DNA of 64,000 nt, taken from Paramyrothecium sp. XJ0827 (Eukaryota; Ascomycota; Sordariomycetes; Hypocreales; Stachybotryaceae). The notes under the pieces were generated by a model, which had not been told where the DNA came from, searched no databases, and saw nothing but the letters and a program-made list of their open reading frames with translations. The translations under genes and the position numbers were made by a program. Location of the stretch: the NCBI GenBank assembly GCA_020881915.1, contig JAJFPB010000004.1, positions 124,001-188,000 on the forward strand, read 5' to 3'. Position 1 is the first letter of the stretch, and each line of letters begins with the position of its first letter. Below, piece by piece: positions 1 through 11,640 of this stretch.

Positions 1-1265
1 GAACATGCTGCCGTGCGCATTGATAAGGCGGTCGAAGCAATATGCCACCCAGAATGTCCTTCTTTTCTCTTCTGCCAATACCCAGGTGCTGTCCGGGTCA
101 GGTGAATCAGAAGTTTCAGGAAGAACAATCGTTTGTGTCGCAAGATCTGAAGCCTCAGACTCACTGAAGACATCCACCGTATGCAAGCGTGCCCGTTGAA
201 CGAGTCTGAATATCCGGGCAGCAGTAAGATGTGCCTGTTGACAATCGATGCAGACGAACTCATAATAGGCTATGAGCAGCCATGCTTGTATTTGCTCCAG
301 ATGCACTTCCCCCGTTGTCCAGAAAAGATCGTGATTGTCTCCGTCCATCATGTATAAGAGCTGTTTGGTGTGAGCGTATAGCTTCTCGCCTAAGCTGCGA
401 AATTGAGCAGATAAAGCCGCAGAAAGGGTCCATGTAGCGAAGCGGAGGCACGCTCGTGCTGGAGGAAGATTCTCATGATTCGCCCAGGTGAAGAAATTCC
501 TTTTATGAATCATGGGTATAAAGACATGAACCCTATCCAGGTATATAGCATCCCTGTAAATTATTCACCGTAAGCGAGGCACTTTGAGACACACTACACC
601 TTTAACCTACAGGTCTGCCTTGGTCGTTTCTGATAAGACAAAGCCTTCCTTGGATAATTTTGAGGAAGGGTCGTAGTGAGGGCACCCGTTAATTCCGAAG
701 GCCCCGTCAGGTGCAACAGTATTCTCTACATCATCGCATAGTTGAACCCCGGTGAAAATCGAGTAATCATCAAGCCAAGCAACTGAATCCGGGACTGTGT
801 AGGGGTTCAAGCCTAGATCGCTTGCCATATCAGAGCCATGGGTCGGCTGAATGATCGCAGCTCCTTGGACGCTCCGAACAGAGTGATGTCTAGAATCTTC
901 ATTCCTTTCGTTCCCAGGGCTCAGCCCGAAGTTTCTTATTTGAGTTGACTCTGTGCCTTGTTGATTGATCGTGGACAGATCTGAATTATGTTGTGAAGCA
1001 AGCTTTTGTTCGAGAGCCGCTAGAAGATATGAGTCGATATTCGCCATGGATGCTGTTGGAGCCTGGCTTGCTCACCGATCTGAGCTTTCAGCTGCTTGAT
1101 TTGCCCCTTTTTTGGGCCTCGCTTCGGTCTTTCATTAATAAAAACGCACGGGGACTCGCTTCCGACGCATCCTCCGCATCTCGGCCGAATACGATCACAC
1201 TTAGATTTGCGACGGCGGCACTGCTCGCAGGCTACCTCATTGTTCGATCTTCCAGTCGTTGCCAT
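1..1265 (-). CDS. Zn2Cys6 fungal transcription factor (C-terminus beyond window)
   Basis: Three exons read on the minus strand: 1265-1076, 1019-611 and 553 to beyond base 1, joined by introns of 56 and 57 bases that both keep frame (384 residues visible). The N-terminus carries a complete CX2CX6CX6CX2CX6C zinc binuclear cluster (Cys13, 16, 23, 30, 33, 40), a basic linker and a short leucine-zipper-like helix that is continuous only if the first intron is removed. From about residue 205 the protein matches the fungal-specific transcription factor (Fungal_trans) middle region, with the usual EEKRRTFW segment near the edge. Start chosen at the ATG at 1265; an in-frame GTG lies 12 bases upstream. 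Expected role: nuclear DNA-binding regulator recognising CGG-type half-sites. The target pathway is not visible from the sequence. Confidence 0.88.
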
Positions 1266-2817
1266 GACTGTCTGCACTTGAACAGGGAAGATTTAATAAA
1301 GCTCAAATCGATATATCATCCCAAAATCTCAGGAGTCACAGGGTTGGCATCTCCTTTAGCAGATCATAGCTACATAAGTTTGAGGCAAACGTAACCCCAT
1401 GGTGGCGCCCAGCCCAACCCGGCCGTCCATTCCATACTCTTGTACCTCTGACCTTCTCAACGAGAACGATATAAGTTACATTTTCCGGCGCAACTGTATG
1501 ACTTCGAAAATATGTTGCAGGTAGGACCATACAAATTGGAGAAATTAACCAATCATGCTTTTTTATAAACTGGAGGGTCAGCGATGCTAGGCAACTATGG
1601 GAAGTCCCGCCAGCAGCGAGTCCTTCGATATTACATGTACCGAACGGTAGACGGGAGATTGCCGTGGATCCCTGATAATTTATGGAGAAGGTCGCAAGGA
1701 TCGCTCGGAACGCCACACCAGTAAGTTCGAGAGACCCAAAGCACTTGGTTCTGCAGTATCTGTGCGTGTTCGGTGTATTTCCGCGAGGCCACCGTAGCCA
1801 TCGTCTACGCAACATGACAGTGGGTAGTACTGAGGTTCAGAGCTGCCTTGCCGAGCGGGATACTCCGAAACGCCCGCATTTTTATGCCAGGCCGTAAATG
1901 CACAGGGTATAGAACTGGGCCATCTTTTTACTGGCCGGGATGTTGAAGCGATGTGCCCTGCTTGCCCGGTGTGATCCCTGCCTACCGGTGAAGGGAGGCA
2001 ACCCTGAAAGGGCATGGCTAGAACGCGGGATGACCCTGGGCAGCTACGGATCCTGGTTATACGTGTGTGCACATCGCTCGTTGAGTTATCGTAGTGGTAA
2101 GAGTGGAGAAGAGAGGGACAACATGCGGTGGCTTCTCCCCGGGCTTCCGGCTACCCATACTAATAAAACAGTGTCCACAGAGACTACCGACTTCTGTCAG
2201 TACCTTATAGTAACGGCAGCTACATACCAAATTGTGACCAAAGCAAGCTTATCTTCTTGACAAGATAACGCTCCTGCCCATAAAGCTGGAGATAGTAGAT
2301 CTGTACAGCTGACTCAATGTTCAAGGGATCAGCATCAACCTCTGGCTTTTATGTCACTTGACAGAAATTATGTGAAATGAGGGTAGCATTTACATCGTCC
2401 GGCGCTTTCCTCTATTATTCTCTAATGTGCTCCTAGAGCAGCTGGAGAAGGTGTACGAAGACAGGGTCTTCAGGCTTCCTCGAATGCATGACACGGTTCG
2501 TACAACGTGATCCCAAATCTCGAAATTTTCTCCATAGACTAGTACGTGGGGACGGAGGGGCGAGGGAAACCGGCACGGGGCCTCCGTGCCAGTACCGGTA
2601 TCTCTCGCCGTACGAAAGCGGAGTCTGTGCCAACTACCTATTGGGGTTCTCAGGACCCTGCCAATCACGTGAAGCCGTTTAATAATCATAAAAGGGCATG
2701 ATGTAACTGTCCGAATACAAATGGAGCAACATGAGACTGACAATGAGAAAGTGTTATGCTCATGATTGTTCTTTTCCTCTCCTGGTCTATACACACTGCC
2801 TATGATCAGCTTTGCTT
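1266..2817. other. Intergenic region, no gene seen
   Basis: About 1.55 kb between the regulator and the 3' end of the M20 peptidase. Several overlapping open frames occur on both strands, but none shows a recognisable domain, signal peptide or convincing splice structure. The first few hundred bases presumably include the regulator's promoter. Confidence 0.5.
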
Positions 2818-4169
2818 CTACTCATCCGTAGCTCCAAAATCATCCCTAGCACCTACAGCGATGGCGTCATCTATCAGAACCCTAATCGCCAGCATAGCCA
2901 TGCCCTTGGCAGTCTTCAAAGCTGCAACATGTGCCGCATCTTTCCTTGCTGCTGCTGCGAACGCCACAGAGTGGACTGTAGTTTGACCAGTAGTTGGTAT
3001 CACGAAACCGCCGTGAAAGCTGGGCACTATATGCGATACATTACCCATGTCTGTCGATGCAGTCGCTGGGGGCGCCTCCCTTAGAACATCCTCTCCTAAG
3101 GCGGCCATTTCTTGCGTGTAGATCTCGCACAGTGTGCGGTTGACCCTCATGTTCTCGTATGTGGGTGAGCTGAGTATCGATCAGTCCCCAGTCTGGATCT
3201 CAAGAGGACGGGGAAGCGGTCAATGGCGACTTACAAAATGAAATTGATTCCGCAACCAGTCGCTGCCGCACTCGCCTCCATGCAGATCTTCACTCTTTCC
3301 AATAAGTTGTCCGCTTGGGCTTTGGTCGGGGCTCGCACATGCCAATGCATCCTTGTATAGTCCGGTATGATACCGGGTGCCTTACCGCCTTCTTCTATAA
3401 CCCCGTGGACTCTCTCATCAGCATCGATCTGCTGGCGAAGCACTGCTACGGTATTGTACGCAGTCACAGCAGCATCGAGTGCATTTATGCCCTTCCAAGG
3501 TTCACCGGCTGCGTGGGCCGCTCGCCCTGTAAACTCCACCCTGAAAGCGTGGGCGGCTATGAGTTTGAATCCGGCAACTCCGGAGTATGCGCTTGGCAGT
3601 TTTACAATAGAAGCGGAGATTGGGTGCGCCATGATAGCTGCGGCGATGTCCTCGCATGGATAGAATGCTCCCGCTTCAATAAGCTTTCCTTTGCCACAAC
3701 TGTTCTCCTCGGCAGGGGTCCCCAAGAGTCGTAAGCGACCTGGTAATTTAAGCACTTCCAGTGCATGAGATGCAGCCAGGAAGGCTGCGACGGAAGACGT
3801 GGCAATCAGGTTATGACCACAAGCATGACCGATTTTCGGCAACGCGTCGTACTCAGCGCAGATCAGCACTTGCCTGCCATCTACCCCTCGAGTGAACTCA
3901 AAACTGGTTTCCAGGCCATAATTATTATTGGTGGGCTCGAACCCTTGCTCCCGCACGTATTGTACAATCGTTCGAGACGCGAAAAACTCTTCGTATGCTA
4001 GTTCGGGGTTGTCGTGTAAGGCTGTGTTAATCCGTATTCGCAAAGAGGAATCCAGCAGCTTTATTCTATCTTGGATGAGATTGCGAGCCTGATCCAGTAT
4101 TGAGTCTTTGGCTTTGATTGATAATGAAGAAGACTCCGATGCCATTGAAGGCTGCTGGGAGAATGCCAT
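2818..4169 (-). CDS. M20-family metallopeptidase / amidohydrolase
   Basis: Two exons, 4169-3235 and 3169-2818, with a 65-base intron (GTAAGT donor, CAG acceptor) that restores a 428-residue protein, the usual size for this family. The metal-centre motif EYDALPKIGHACGHN lies near residues 106-120 and an AEE motif follows near residue 155. The HAAGEPW segment belongs to the lid/dimerisation domain, and STDMGNVSH with a late HS motif lies in exon 2. It resembles the PM20D2/ACY1L2-like aminoacylase branch, which hydrolyses amide bonds in small peptides or acylated amino acids with two metal ions. No signal peptide is seen, so it is probably cytosolic. The exact substrate cannot be assigned. Confidence 0.87.
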
Positions 4170-5596
4170 TACTTTACTGCTGGAAGAAAAAGAGAAAATG
4201 GAATGATCAACGAATATCGGGACCAGGATAACACTGGAGACTGATCACGAGATGACTGTTGGACAAGTCGATTGTCCTGATGCAGACTAACAACATATTG
4301 AGCGGTCTTCATTTATACTCATTCTGCTATAACAGTAAATAAAAAAGAAATTAATTTCCCTAAAAAAAAGATATGTAAATAAAAACTGGGGGGGCTTTGT
4401 GTACGGCACTGGAGATGATGCAAGGCCGAATGCACATTAAGATAAAATGTGGCCGAGACAATACTCCCAAGATTCACGAGTCATGGACGCAATCACGAAT
4501 CAACCCCCAAGACTTGCTTCTAGTGAGATTGAGGAGTACCCGACTCGAGAATTTGCAACACCACACCCCAGAACACCAATTTCTGAGAACCGCGCCTGCA
4601 TGAAAGACGAGATCAATAATAGGTTGGTGAAGATCACGGGGACACTTTGAGCGGAACAGGGCCTGTCATGCATCCCTGCGGCCGCCGGGACACTCGGATC
4701 ACTGACCCGATGACGTGTCACGCTTCGGCGCAAAAATTCACAGAGGTTGATTGGAAAAGCTTTCAAAGTGGCCCGAAGTCAGCAGGTTACCTACCCGCGC
4801 GAACTAATGTTTTCTAGCTCTCTCGGAGCGCGAAGAGCGGAGCAGGGGACACTATCTCCGCGTGGATAAGGAGCAGTGCCGTCCAGCATAACTACCCAGG
4901 TACTCTACATAATTCATTTGCGGCTGACTCATCGTAGGGCAAGAAGTAAGCTACGGATTATGGTAAGCCCGTATATCCCCAGGTACCCATGCATCTAGTC
5001 TATGACGGGTAATCATAGGGATTAGGTCAGCAATATTTATCCATCTAGAAACACTCTATTAAAACAAGCAAATTTATTATAACTACTAAAGAAGCCATGA
5101 GAGATTATTTCAAGAGTAGCCTTAGGAACATTATGATAATAATTAATTTCATAACTATTTACTCATACTGAATAAAGCCAATAAGACTGTTAATACTAAC
5201 ACTTCAACTTCTCCCTCCGCTGCATTATAATTTGACTCAGGTAATTGTTCGGCGGATTAATAAATGAATACCCCGCGTAAACGTTTTGGTATTAAGACTA
5301 GCTCCTCTTATTATTCCACTTCTCTCCGGCTGAGCAACGCATTGGCGGAACAAAATGCATGGTGAGGTCAGAAAGCGACTCTAAGAAAAGTCTAGCAATC
5401 TTCACGCTTTTCCTCGTATAGAATTCTATCTAGCACTATCGTCATTCTATAAGACGCAGCAAGCCTACTTTCATTTGTAAAGACATATAACTCTAGATGC
5501 AAAACGTATACTTTTTGTCCCACACTTTTACAGCTCGCAATCAACTTGTGCTCTACCTACCCTACACACTGCTCCTCAACATCCACCAGCTTCATC
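4170..5596. other. Intergenic region with AT-rich tract
   Basis: About 1.4 kb without a supported gene. Bases 5030-5480 are markedly AT-rich with many TA dinucleotides, as in decayed repeats of filamentous ascomycetes, but no transposon ends or coding remnants were recognised. Confidence 0.45.
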
Positions 5597-7540
5597 ATGG
5601 CTGTTATGTCAACCCATGGCCGGAGACTCATTCCTCAAATCATCGACGAACTTGCGGCTACCGACCCAGGACGCATTGTGTTCTCTATCGCCCGCTCAGC
5701 AGACATCTCTGAAGGCTTCCATGATGTCTCAGCCCGGGCTTTCGCCAACGGAGTCAACAGGTCTTCTTGGTGGCTCGAAGGGCTAGTGGGGAGAAGCAAA
5801 TCGTTCGACACAGTAGCATATATTGGGCCACGTAAGCGGAGAGCCAAGCAATTTTAACCGAAGCTGGAAGTTCTGAGCCATAAGGAACACAGACGATCTA
5901 CGCTATTTCTTCATCACTTTGGCTTGCATCAAAGTCGGTTACAAGGTGAACGATGCATAGACTCTGATAACCACACATGAATTTTACTAAGAAGGTCTTC
6001 AGGCTCTCTTTTTGTCCCCCATTAATAGCCTAGAAGGGGCACTGGCCATTATCCGGGCAACAGAATGTCGTTTATGGGTGCATCCGGAAGGGCTCCCGCG
6101 GGAACCTCTTCTTGATCAAGTTCAACAAGAGTGCGAAATGAAGATCCTGGAAATGCCTGGAGTTGATCAACTGCTGGATGAAGATGCAGTCAAACACTAT
6201 CCCTATTCCAAAACGTTCGATGAGGCAGTCACGGAGCCATTCTGCGTCCTCCATAGCTCTGGCTCAACAGGCCTCCCAAAAACTATCAAGATAACGCACG
6301 GATTGGTCGGCAGTGTTGATGCTGTTCAACTTCTACCACCTACTGAAGGCGATCATGGTCTGATGCCATGGTCTCATCTGTTCAAGAAAGGCTCTAGGCT
6401 GTACTGTCCAAACGTGCTCCTCCATGTTCGTCTCCACAAAACAACTTAACTTTTCCGGCTTGGTGACATCGCTAACTATCAGTGGGATAGGCTTCCGCAA
6501 TCATTGTTGATCTTCTATGCACGTTTTTTTTTGAAACACAATGCGTGATGGGACCTGCGGGTGTCATACCGGGCACTTCCCTATTTAGCTCTCTTGCTGA
6601 CCATGGCAACATCAACATTTGGTTTGTTTTGCCACAGTATCTGAATCAGTTGGGTCAAGCGCCAGAGGTGCTTTCAAAGCTTGCGAATTCGGACTTCCTG
6701 GCAGTGGCAGGAGGTATGTCGGCTTCTTTGCTATGATAAATGAAACTACTAATGTCTACCTAGGCCCTTTCAGCCCAGAAACTGCCGCCAAGGTTAACAA
6801 GGTGGTTCGGGTTTTCAATATGACAGGGACCACTGAGGGCTTCATGACTGGAAATCTTTTCGTGAATCAAGACGATTTCCTTCATTTCGCTTTCCATCCA
6901 TATTCCGGTTTCGAATTCCGAGAGTTAGAGCCTGGCGTTTTTCAACACTGGGTTGTCAAAAACGAGAGATGGTCACTTTTTCAAGGCATATTCCATACAT
7001 TTCCCCAAGCCGAGGAAGTCAATCTTAAGGATCTTTACATTAAGCATCCAACGAAGTCAGACCACTGGCTTTACTGGGGGAGAAGTGATGATTTAATTGC
7101 ACTAACTGATGGAACAAAGATCTTCCCTTCTGATATTGAAGCTATCGTCTCGGCTCATCCTGCGATTAAGGGCTGCGTTATGGTGAGCGACACAAGGACA
7201 TGCTACTGCCTCTTGGAACTAACTTATCTCGCAGGTTGGAGCTGGCCAGAGGCTCCCAGCTCTACTGTTAGAGTTGAATGAGCCCAGACCAAAAGGCCCC
7301 GAAGCACTTGAGCAATTTTGCAAGGATATTCAAGGACAAATATCTAAAGCAGATGCCTCTGCAGTGTTCAAAGGCTACCTCGACAATGACCGCGTCATTT
7401 TCACGGATCCCGAACGTCCATTTGTGCGGACGGATAAACTGACTATTAAGAGGCAGGCAACCTTGGACCTCTATCAGAAGGAAATTAAACAGTTCTATAT
7501 CTCGCGAGGCGACCGGGCTTTATGGGCCGTAAAGGTCTAG
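5597..7540 (+). CDS. Stand-alone adenylation (AMP-binding) enzyme, NRPS-like
   Basis: Six-exon model: 5597-5831, 5893-5945, 6003-6425, 6491-6713, 6764-7182 and 7235-7540, keeping frame throughout (552 residues). It is an ANL-superfamily adenylation domain. The phosphate-binding HSSGSTGLPK motif lies in exon 3, the MTGTTEG motif in exon 5, the WGRSDD motif after it, and the C-terminal lysine region (DKLTIKRQ) in exon 6. The protein ends right after the A domain, with no carrier, thioesterase or reductase domain, unlike typical fungal NRPS-like enzymes. It would activate a carboxylic or amino acid as an acyl-adenylate; the substrate is unknown. The intron at 6426-6490 uses a weak GTTCGT donor, and the sequence around the expected PPFH motif is degraded, so the gene may be decaying. 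Confidence 0.68.
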
Positions 7541-7602
7541 TAAAGACATAGATTAGTGTAGTGATGGTTATTGAGTTGAGGTTGACAATCTATGCAATGA
7601 AA

Positions 7603-7616
7603 CGGACCTCGGTCCG
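7603..7616. repeat. Short inverted repeat (6-bp arms, 2-bp loop)
   Basis: CGGACC and GGTCCG flank a 2-base spacer about 60 bases past the adenylation-gene stop. It can form a small hairpin and also resembles paired CGG/CCG half-sites of Zn2Cys6 regulators. Function unknown. Confidence 0.4.
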
Positions 7617-7923
7617 GCCGCTCGACCCGACAATAATCGGATTGAGGGGGATACGCACATGAGTGAGCCAGCGGTGTTCCGACAATTTGCTTGCTAGAGT
7701 GGATTCGTACTGTGCAATCCGCGTAACAACCCGAGTTCAGCCCAGGAACCACGATGGCACCGACCCTTCCAGATAAGCCAGCGCGGGTTCATATAACGTC
7801 CCGGCTGATGATACGTCGAAACAATCTGCATTGCGGAGAAAGGGCACGTTGTTGGAGATTTAGCTTAGAGTTATGTAGTGTCATGTTGTCTCATCTACAC
7901 CCAGGTTGCGAGGTTGGCGGTCA

Positions 7924-7971
7924 GGGATGTGCAAAGGGATGCGCCAAGGGATGCTCCAAGGGTTGCGCTTC
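7924..7971 (+). repeat. 12-bp tandem repeat, four copies
   Basis: Four consecutive 12-base units beginning GGGATG or GGGTTG, with small differences in the second half. In one plus-strand frame (open at 7754-8032) they read as repeated Gly-Cys-Ala/Ser-Lys tetrapeptides; in another they read as repeated GM-type units. Whether any of this is translated is unknown. Confidence 0.7.
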
Positions 7972-8207
7972 AAATACGAACCGGAAGAGATCCGGCCGAT
8001 GGCTTTGGTCTTGGCGATTCTGGAGCACGTAGAAGATAACAGCAGTCAATGTCAATTAAGAGGCGATGTGCTGTCGCTCTGCCAGTTAAGGGCACTACTC
8101 ATGCGCATCCTCCTTTCCAAGCCAAACACATCACATCGAAACCAACAGAATGACTGACAAGGCAACGGAGCCTAGTCCCGGCCCAGGCATGGTCAGCCCC
8201 CGACAAC

Positions 8208-9680
8208 ATGTCGCTGGGGGAGGCCATCTCCCGTGACAAGACAGGAGCCGACGAGCTCGCCGTCGACACTGTCAACGCTACGGTCGAATATTTTGATGCC
8301 TATTTCCGCAGGCTACGATGGAAGATTGACCTTTGGCTTTTACCTTTGATGTGGGTCTGTTACGGTACCCAACAGGCCGATAAGGTCTCGATAAGCACTC
8401 AGGCTGTATTTGGTCTCCGCGAAGATACAGGGCTTGTCGGCCAACAGTTCAATTGGCTGGGCACCATCTTCTACCTCACGTACATGGTGTGCTAATTTCA
8501 CACCAAGTGGGCCATGCAAAAGGCAATACTGGCAAGTTCTTGTCTATCGTTATGGTGCTATGGGGTGTCGTTGTACTTTGTGTGGCTTTTGCAAAGAATT
8601 TCACGCATTTGATGGTGCTTCGAGGTTTGCAGGGAGCGCTGGAGTGGGGAACACACGCTGCGATCCCTATTCTGGGAACTTCAAATGCGGATATGATTGT
8701 CATCACAGGTCTCATTATGTACGGCATTGGTTCCCTTGCTCAAGCCAACCCCGGCAGCCTCGCTGCCGTGAGTGCATCTTGACTGTTGTCGGTTCTGTAG
8801 CAGGAATACTCACGGTTCAACAGTGGAAGGGCATTTCTTTCTTTTTGGGAGCGCTCACAATCAGTTGCGGAATTGCCGCTTGGTTCATCCTCGGCACACC
8901 TAGTGAGGTCAGGTGGCTTAGTGAAGATGAATAGCGTGCTGCCATGGCCCGCGTTGTTGTCAACCAGACTGGCTCAGACCGGGAGAAGCGCGAAGAATTC
9001 AAGGCCGAGCAAGTATGGGATGCCGCCAAAGGCGCGGCTTAGACTCAAGAGAAGAGGAATGGTCACTGACGCTTGTTCAGACCCACAAACTTATTTCTTT
9101 TTCTTTGTACCCATTGTCAATGTTCTTCCTAATGGCGCTACGACCTTTTCCAACCTCCTTTGGCAGTCTTTTGGCTTCGACTCCTTGGATACGCTACTAA
9201 AGGGAGCTGTCACCTATAATTGCATCAGCATTTCCTGGTTCTTGACCGTCGGCATCATCACCATGAAAAAGCCTTCTATGCGATGTGAGCCAAACCCCCC
9301 CCCCACTGTCTACGTATATGACATTGACCAGCACAGTCATTTTCATGATGGTGTCCCTTGTCCCACTTTTACCGGAATGCTAGTATTATGACTCCTGCCA
9401 ACAGATCTCATGCAGTGGACGCGATGGGGCATGCATATCATGCAGGCTACTAGGACATTGCCAGGCTTGAGTATGCTACCCGTTGGTTGGAACGAGAATT
9501 GCTGTACTAATAAAAAAGTTAGTGGTCTGGACCCTGCTTCCTTCAAATGTCGCTGGCAGAACGAAAAAGACGGTCACCGCCACAGTTCTCTTCGTCGCCC
9601 ACTGCGCTGGATATACCATTGGAGCGCAGATTATGAGGGCATCAGATGCGCTAAAATACGTTAAAGGTACCACAGTCTAA
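8208..9680 (+). pseudogene. Dal5-like MFS anion:cation symporter, degenerate
   Basis: Pieces of a major-facilitator transporter of the allantoate-permease (Dal5) type are recognisable in several frames. The N-terminal helices start at an ATG at 8208, with a WKIDLWLLPLM segment. The frame is closed by TAA at 8493-8495 and shifts near 8520. A TAG near 8931 interrupts the middle, and further shifts occur near 9030-9060 and after 9280. The last recognisable segment, near an SDALKYVKG motif, ends at about 9680, short of the usual C-terminal helices. A typical member has about 500 residues and 12 membrane segments; this copy could not make one. Introns may account for one or two breaks but not for all. 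It lies between an adenylation enzyme and an ankyrin relic, so it may have belonged to a former small metabolic cluster (inference). Confidence 0.8.
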
Positions 9681-9782
9681 GCTCTTCTTGATTGCGTTGA
9701 GTTCACCTCAATGGCTAGCTGGCGCTACTACTGTAAGCGATTGATAGCTTCCATGCTTTATTCAAGCTAATAGGAAATAGTG

Positions 9783-10939
9783 CTCGGACAATTTAGATGT
9801 AGTTCGTCAGCTTCTCGCTCGCGGTGCATCACTAAACAGTCGTGGCGGTGACAGATATGAGCCTCCACTCACGGTCGCCAGTAGCAGTGGTAATATTGTT
9901 GCCATGAAGCTCCTTCTTGATGCCGGGGTGGACGCAAACACTCGCGGAGGTCGATATTGCACCGCTCTGCAGTCAGTGGTGGTAGAAGGTTATTGCAGAA
10001 CAAGCATCAAGGACGAAATCGGAACTCTTCTAGAGTGGGGAGCGGACCCGTCCATCTGTGGAGGGGACTTGTATTCCGCATTGGGGGCGTCGCTGTTGCT
10101 CTGCGAAAAGGATAGCGGTATCCCCGAGCTACTTCTGGAGCGCACGTTAGATAGCCGGCCTAGCAAAGAGCTATTAGACGATGCAGTGCAAAGAGCTGCA
10201 GCTCGTGGTTATGCAGGAATGGTACGTGCGCTGGTTGCCGCAGGAGCTGGCCCGAATGAGCTACCATGGGTCGCTGAGTATTCCGACGGGGATTTACTCA
10301 ACTTTCTGCTCGAACAAGGAGCCGAAATTAATCGGATTGGCGGTATCTTTGAAACGGTATCTTTGAAATGGTTCTTCAAGCTGCAGTTGTAAGCGGCTTC
10401 CCTGATTGTGTTCAACTATTGTTCAGTCATGGAGCGGATGTACACTTGGTTGGAGGCAAATGCGGCAATGCCCTTCAGGCTGCTGCATATTCTGGAAATG
10501 TCACGATTATGAAAGATCTTCTGCAGCGGGGAGCCAATGTCAACGCCGGGTTCGGGGAGTATGGAAGCCCTCCACAAGCCTCGGTTTATACAGCCAATAA
10601 GGATTTGTGCAAATATTCCTGACCGCAGGAGCCGACGTCAATGCGGCCGGAGGCGAGCGAGGTTCTGCTCTTCAGGCTGTTTGCGAGGAAGAGTCGTTGG
10701 TGATTGTAGAACTTCTTCTTAGCAAAGGAGCAAACCCCAATCTTCTTGGAGGTGGATTCATTGTCAGCCCACTGGTGGCTGCAGTCCGGCTTGGAAACTT
10801 GGAAAGCGTCAAATTACTCCTCAGTAATGGAGCCAACCCTCAGCTTACCGAAGGTAATTATGTGGACCCTATGACTGAAGCTCAGCATTGGGGTAGGGCG
10901 AAGATAATCAGCTGCCTGGAGAATTATTGTTCTAGCTGA
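9783..10939 (+). pseudogene. Ankyrin-repeat protein relic
   Basis: Roughly eight ankyrin-like repeats, with typical (V)xLLLxxGAxxN units, are spread over three frames: about 9783-10390, about 10368-10619 and 10607-10939. The first break is an exact 14-bp tandem duplication at 10341-10368; ignoring one unit restores the repeat register. The second break, near 10600-10608, looks like a one-base loss. No upstream exon with a start or an N-terminal effector domain (NACHT, HET and so on) can be defined. Such ankyrin blocks are often the sensor part of fungal NLR-like proteins; here only the repeat part survives. Confidence 0.78.
10341..10368 (+). repeat. Exact 14-bp tandem duplication causing a frameshift
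   Basis: The 14-mer CGGTATCTTTGAAA occurs twice back to back at 10341-10354 and 10355-10368 inside the ankyrin relic. The 14-base insertion shifts the downstream repeat register by two, so it is probably a recent replication slip. Confidence 0.9.
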
Positions 10940-11640
10940 ACGTGCCTTATGACGCACTCTTCGCGAGGTATGTAATACAAAGTTATCTGCTAACAATGGC
11001 CGAAGTAGAGTTTCCCTATACTACCTCTGCCGGTATTATGCTATCGAAGCTATTGAACCAGTCGTGGTTCACATAGTAGAATTGTGGGTCTCTCTAATAT
11101 AATTTAAATTACCTGTATAAGGCTTTTTTTAGTAAACGTAGATTATATTATCCCTTTTATCCTTTTCAATTCTACAACTATCGACCTTTAAGCACCACTG
11201 ATATTCCTGTCTGGCCCTTATTGGAATTGGTGTCTGAGTCCTGGCGCTCGGCATATACTTGGTTGATATCAGGCCTATTTATGAATCCTTCCTATCCTCT
11301 TTGCTGCCCAGTATCTATCGTTCTGGGAAGAGGAGCTTCTCCGGGAATTGCGGGGCTGTGATTGTCTACGCTTATGGCGCTGGGTAATATCCATTGTGCA
11401 GCCTTGATGACCATGTTGGATAATGGCTGCGATCAGGCTAACGAACTTAATGTAAAGACTATTGCTATGTAATTATATAATTAGGCCTTGAAAGTTTGGC
11501 AGAACATCTGAAAGAAGCTAAGCACACCCCGGTTCTGCTTGTAGCAACTTGTACAAGGATCATTACCAAATCCAATCTGAATCGTTTCAAAATGTACCTC
11601 TAGAGTAGCAAAGTGCACTCCACAACTGTACTTGTATGCT
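10940..11640. other. Intergenic region, partly AT-rich
   Basis: About 700 bases between the ankyrin relic and the 3' end of the next gene. Bases 11085-11200 are AT-rich with long T and TA runs. No open frame or element could be supported. Confidence 0.45.

Larger units (their letters stand above)
7541..8207. other. Intergenic region with short repeats
   Basis: About 670 bases between the adenylation gene and the permease pseudogene. It holds a perfect inverted repeat at 7603-7616 and a four-unit 12-bp tandem repeat at 7924-7971, listed separately. No supported gene. Confidence 0.45.

Noticed and set aside
1336..2072. Overlapping minus-strand frames of 130-159 codons
   Set aside because: No domain, mutually overlapping in different frames, no coherent intron structure.
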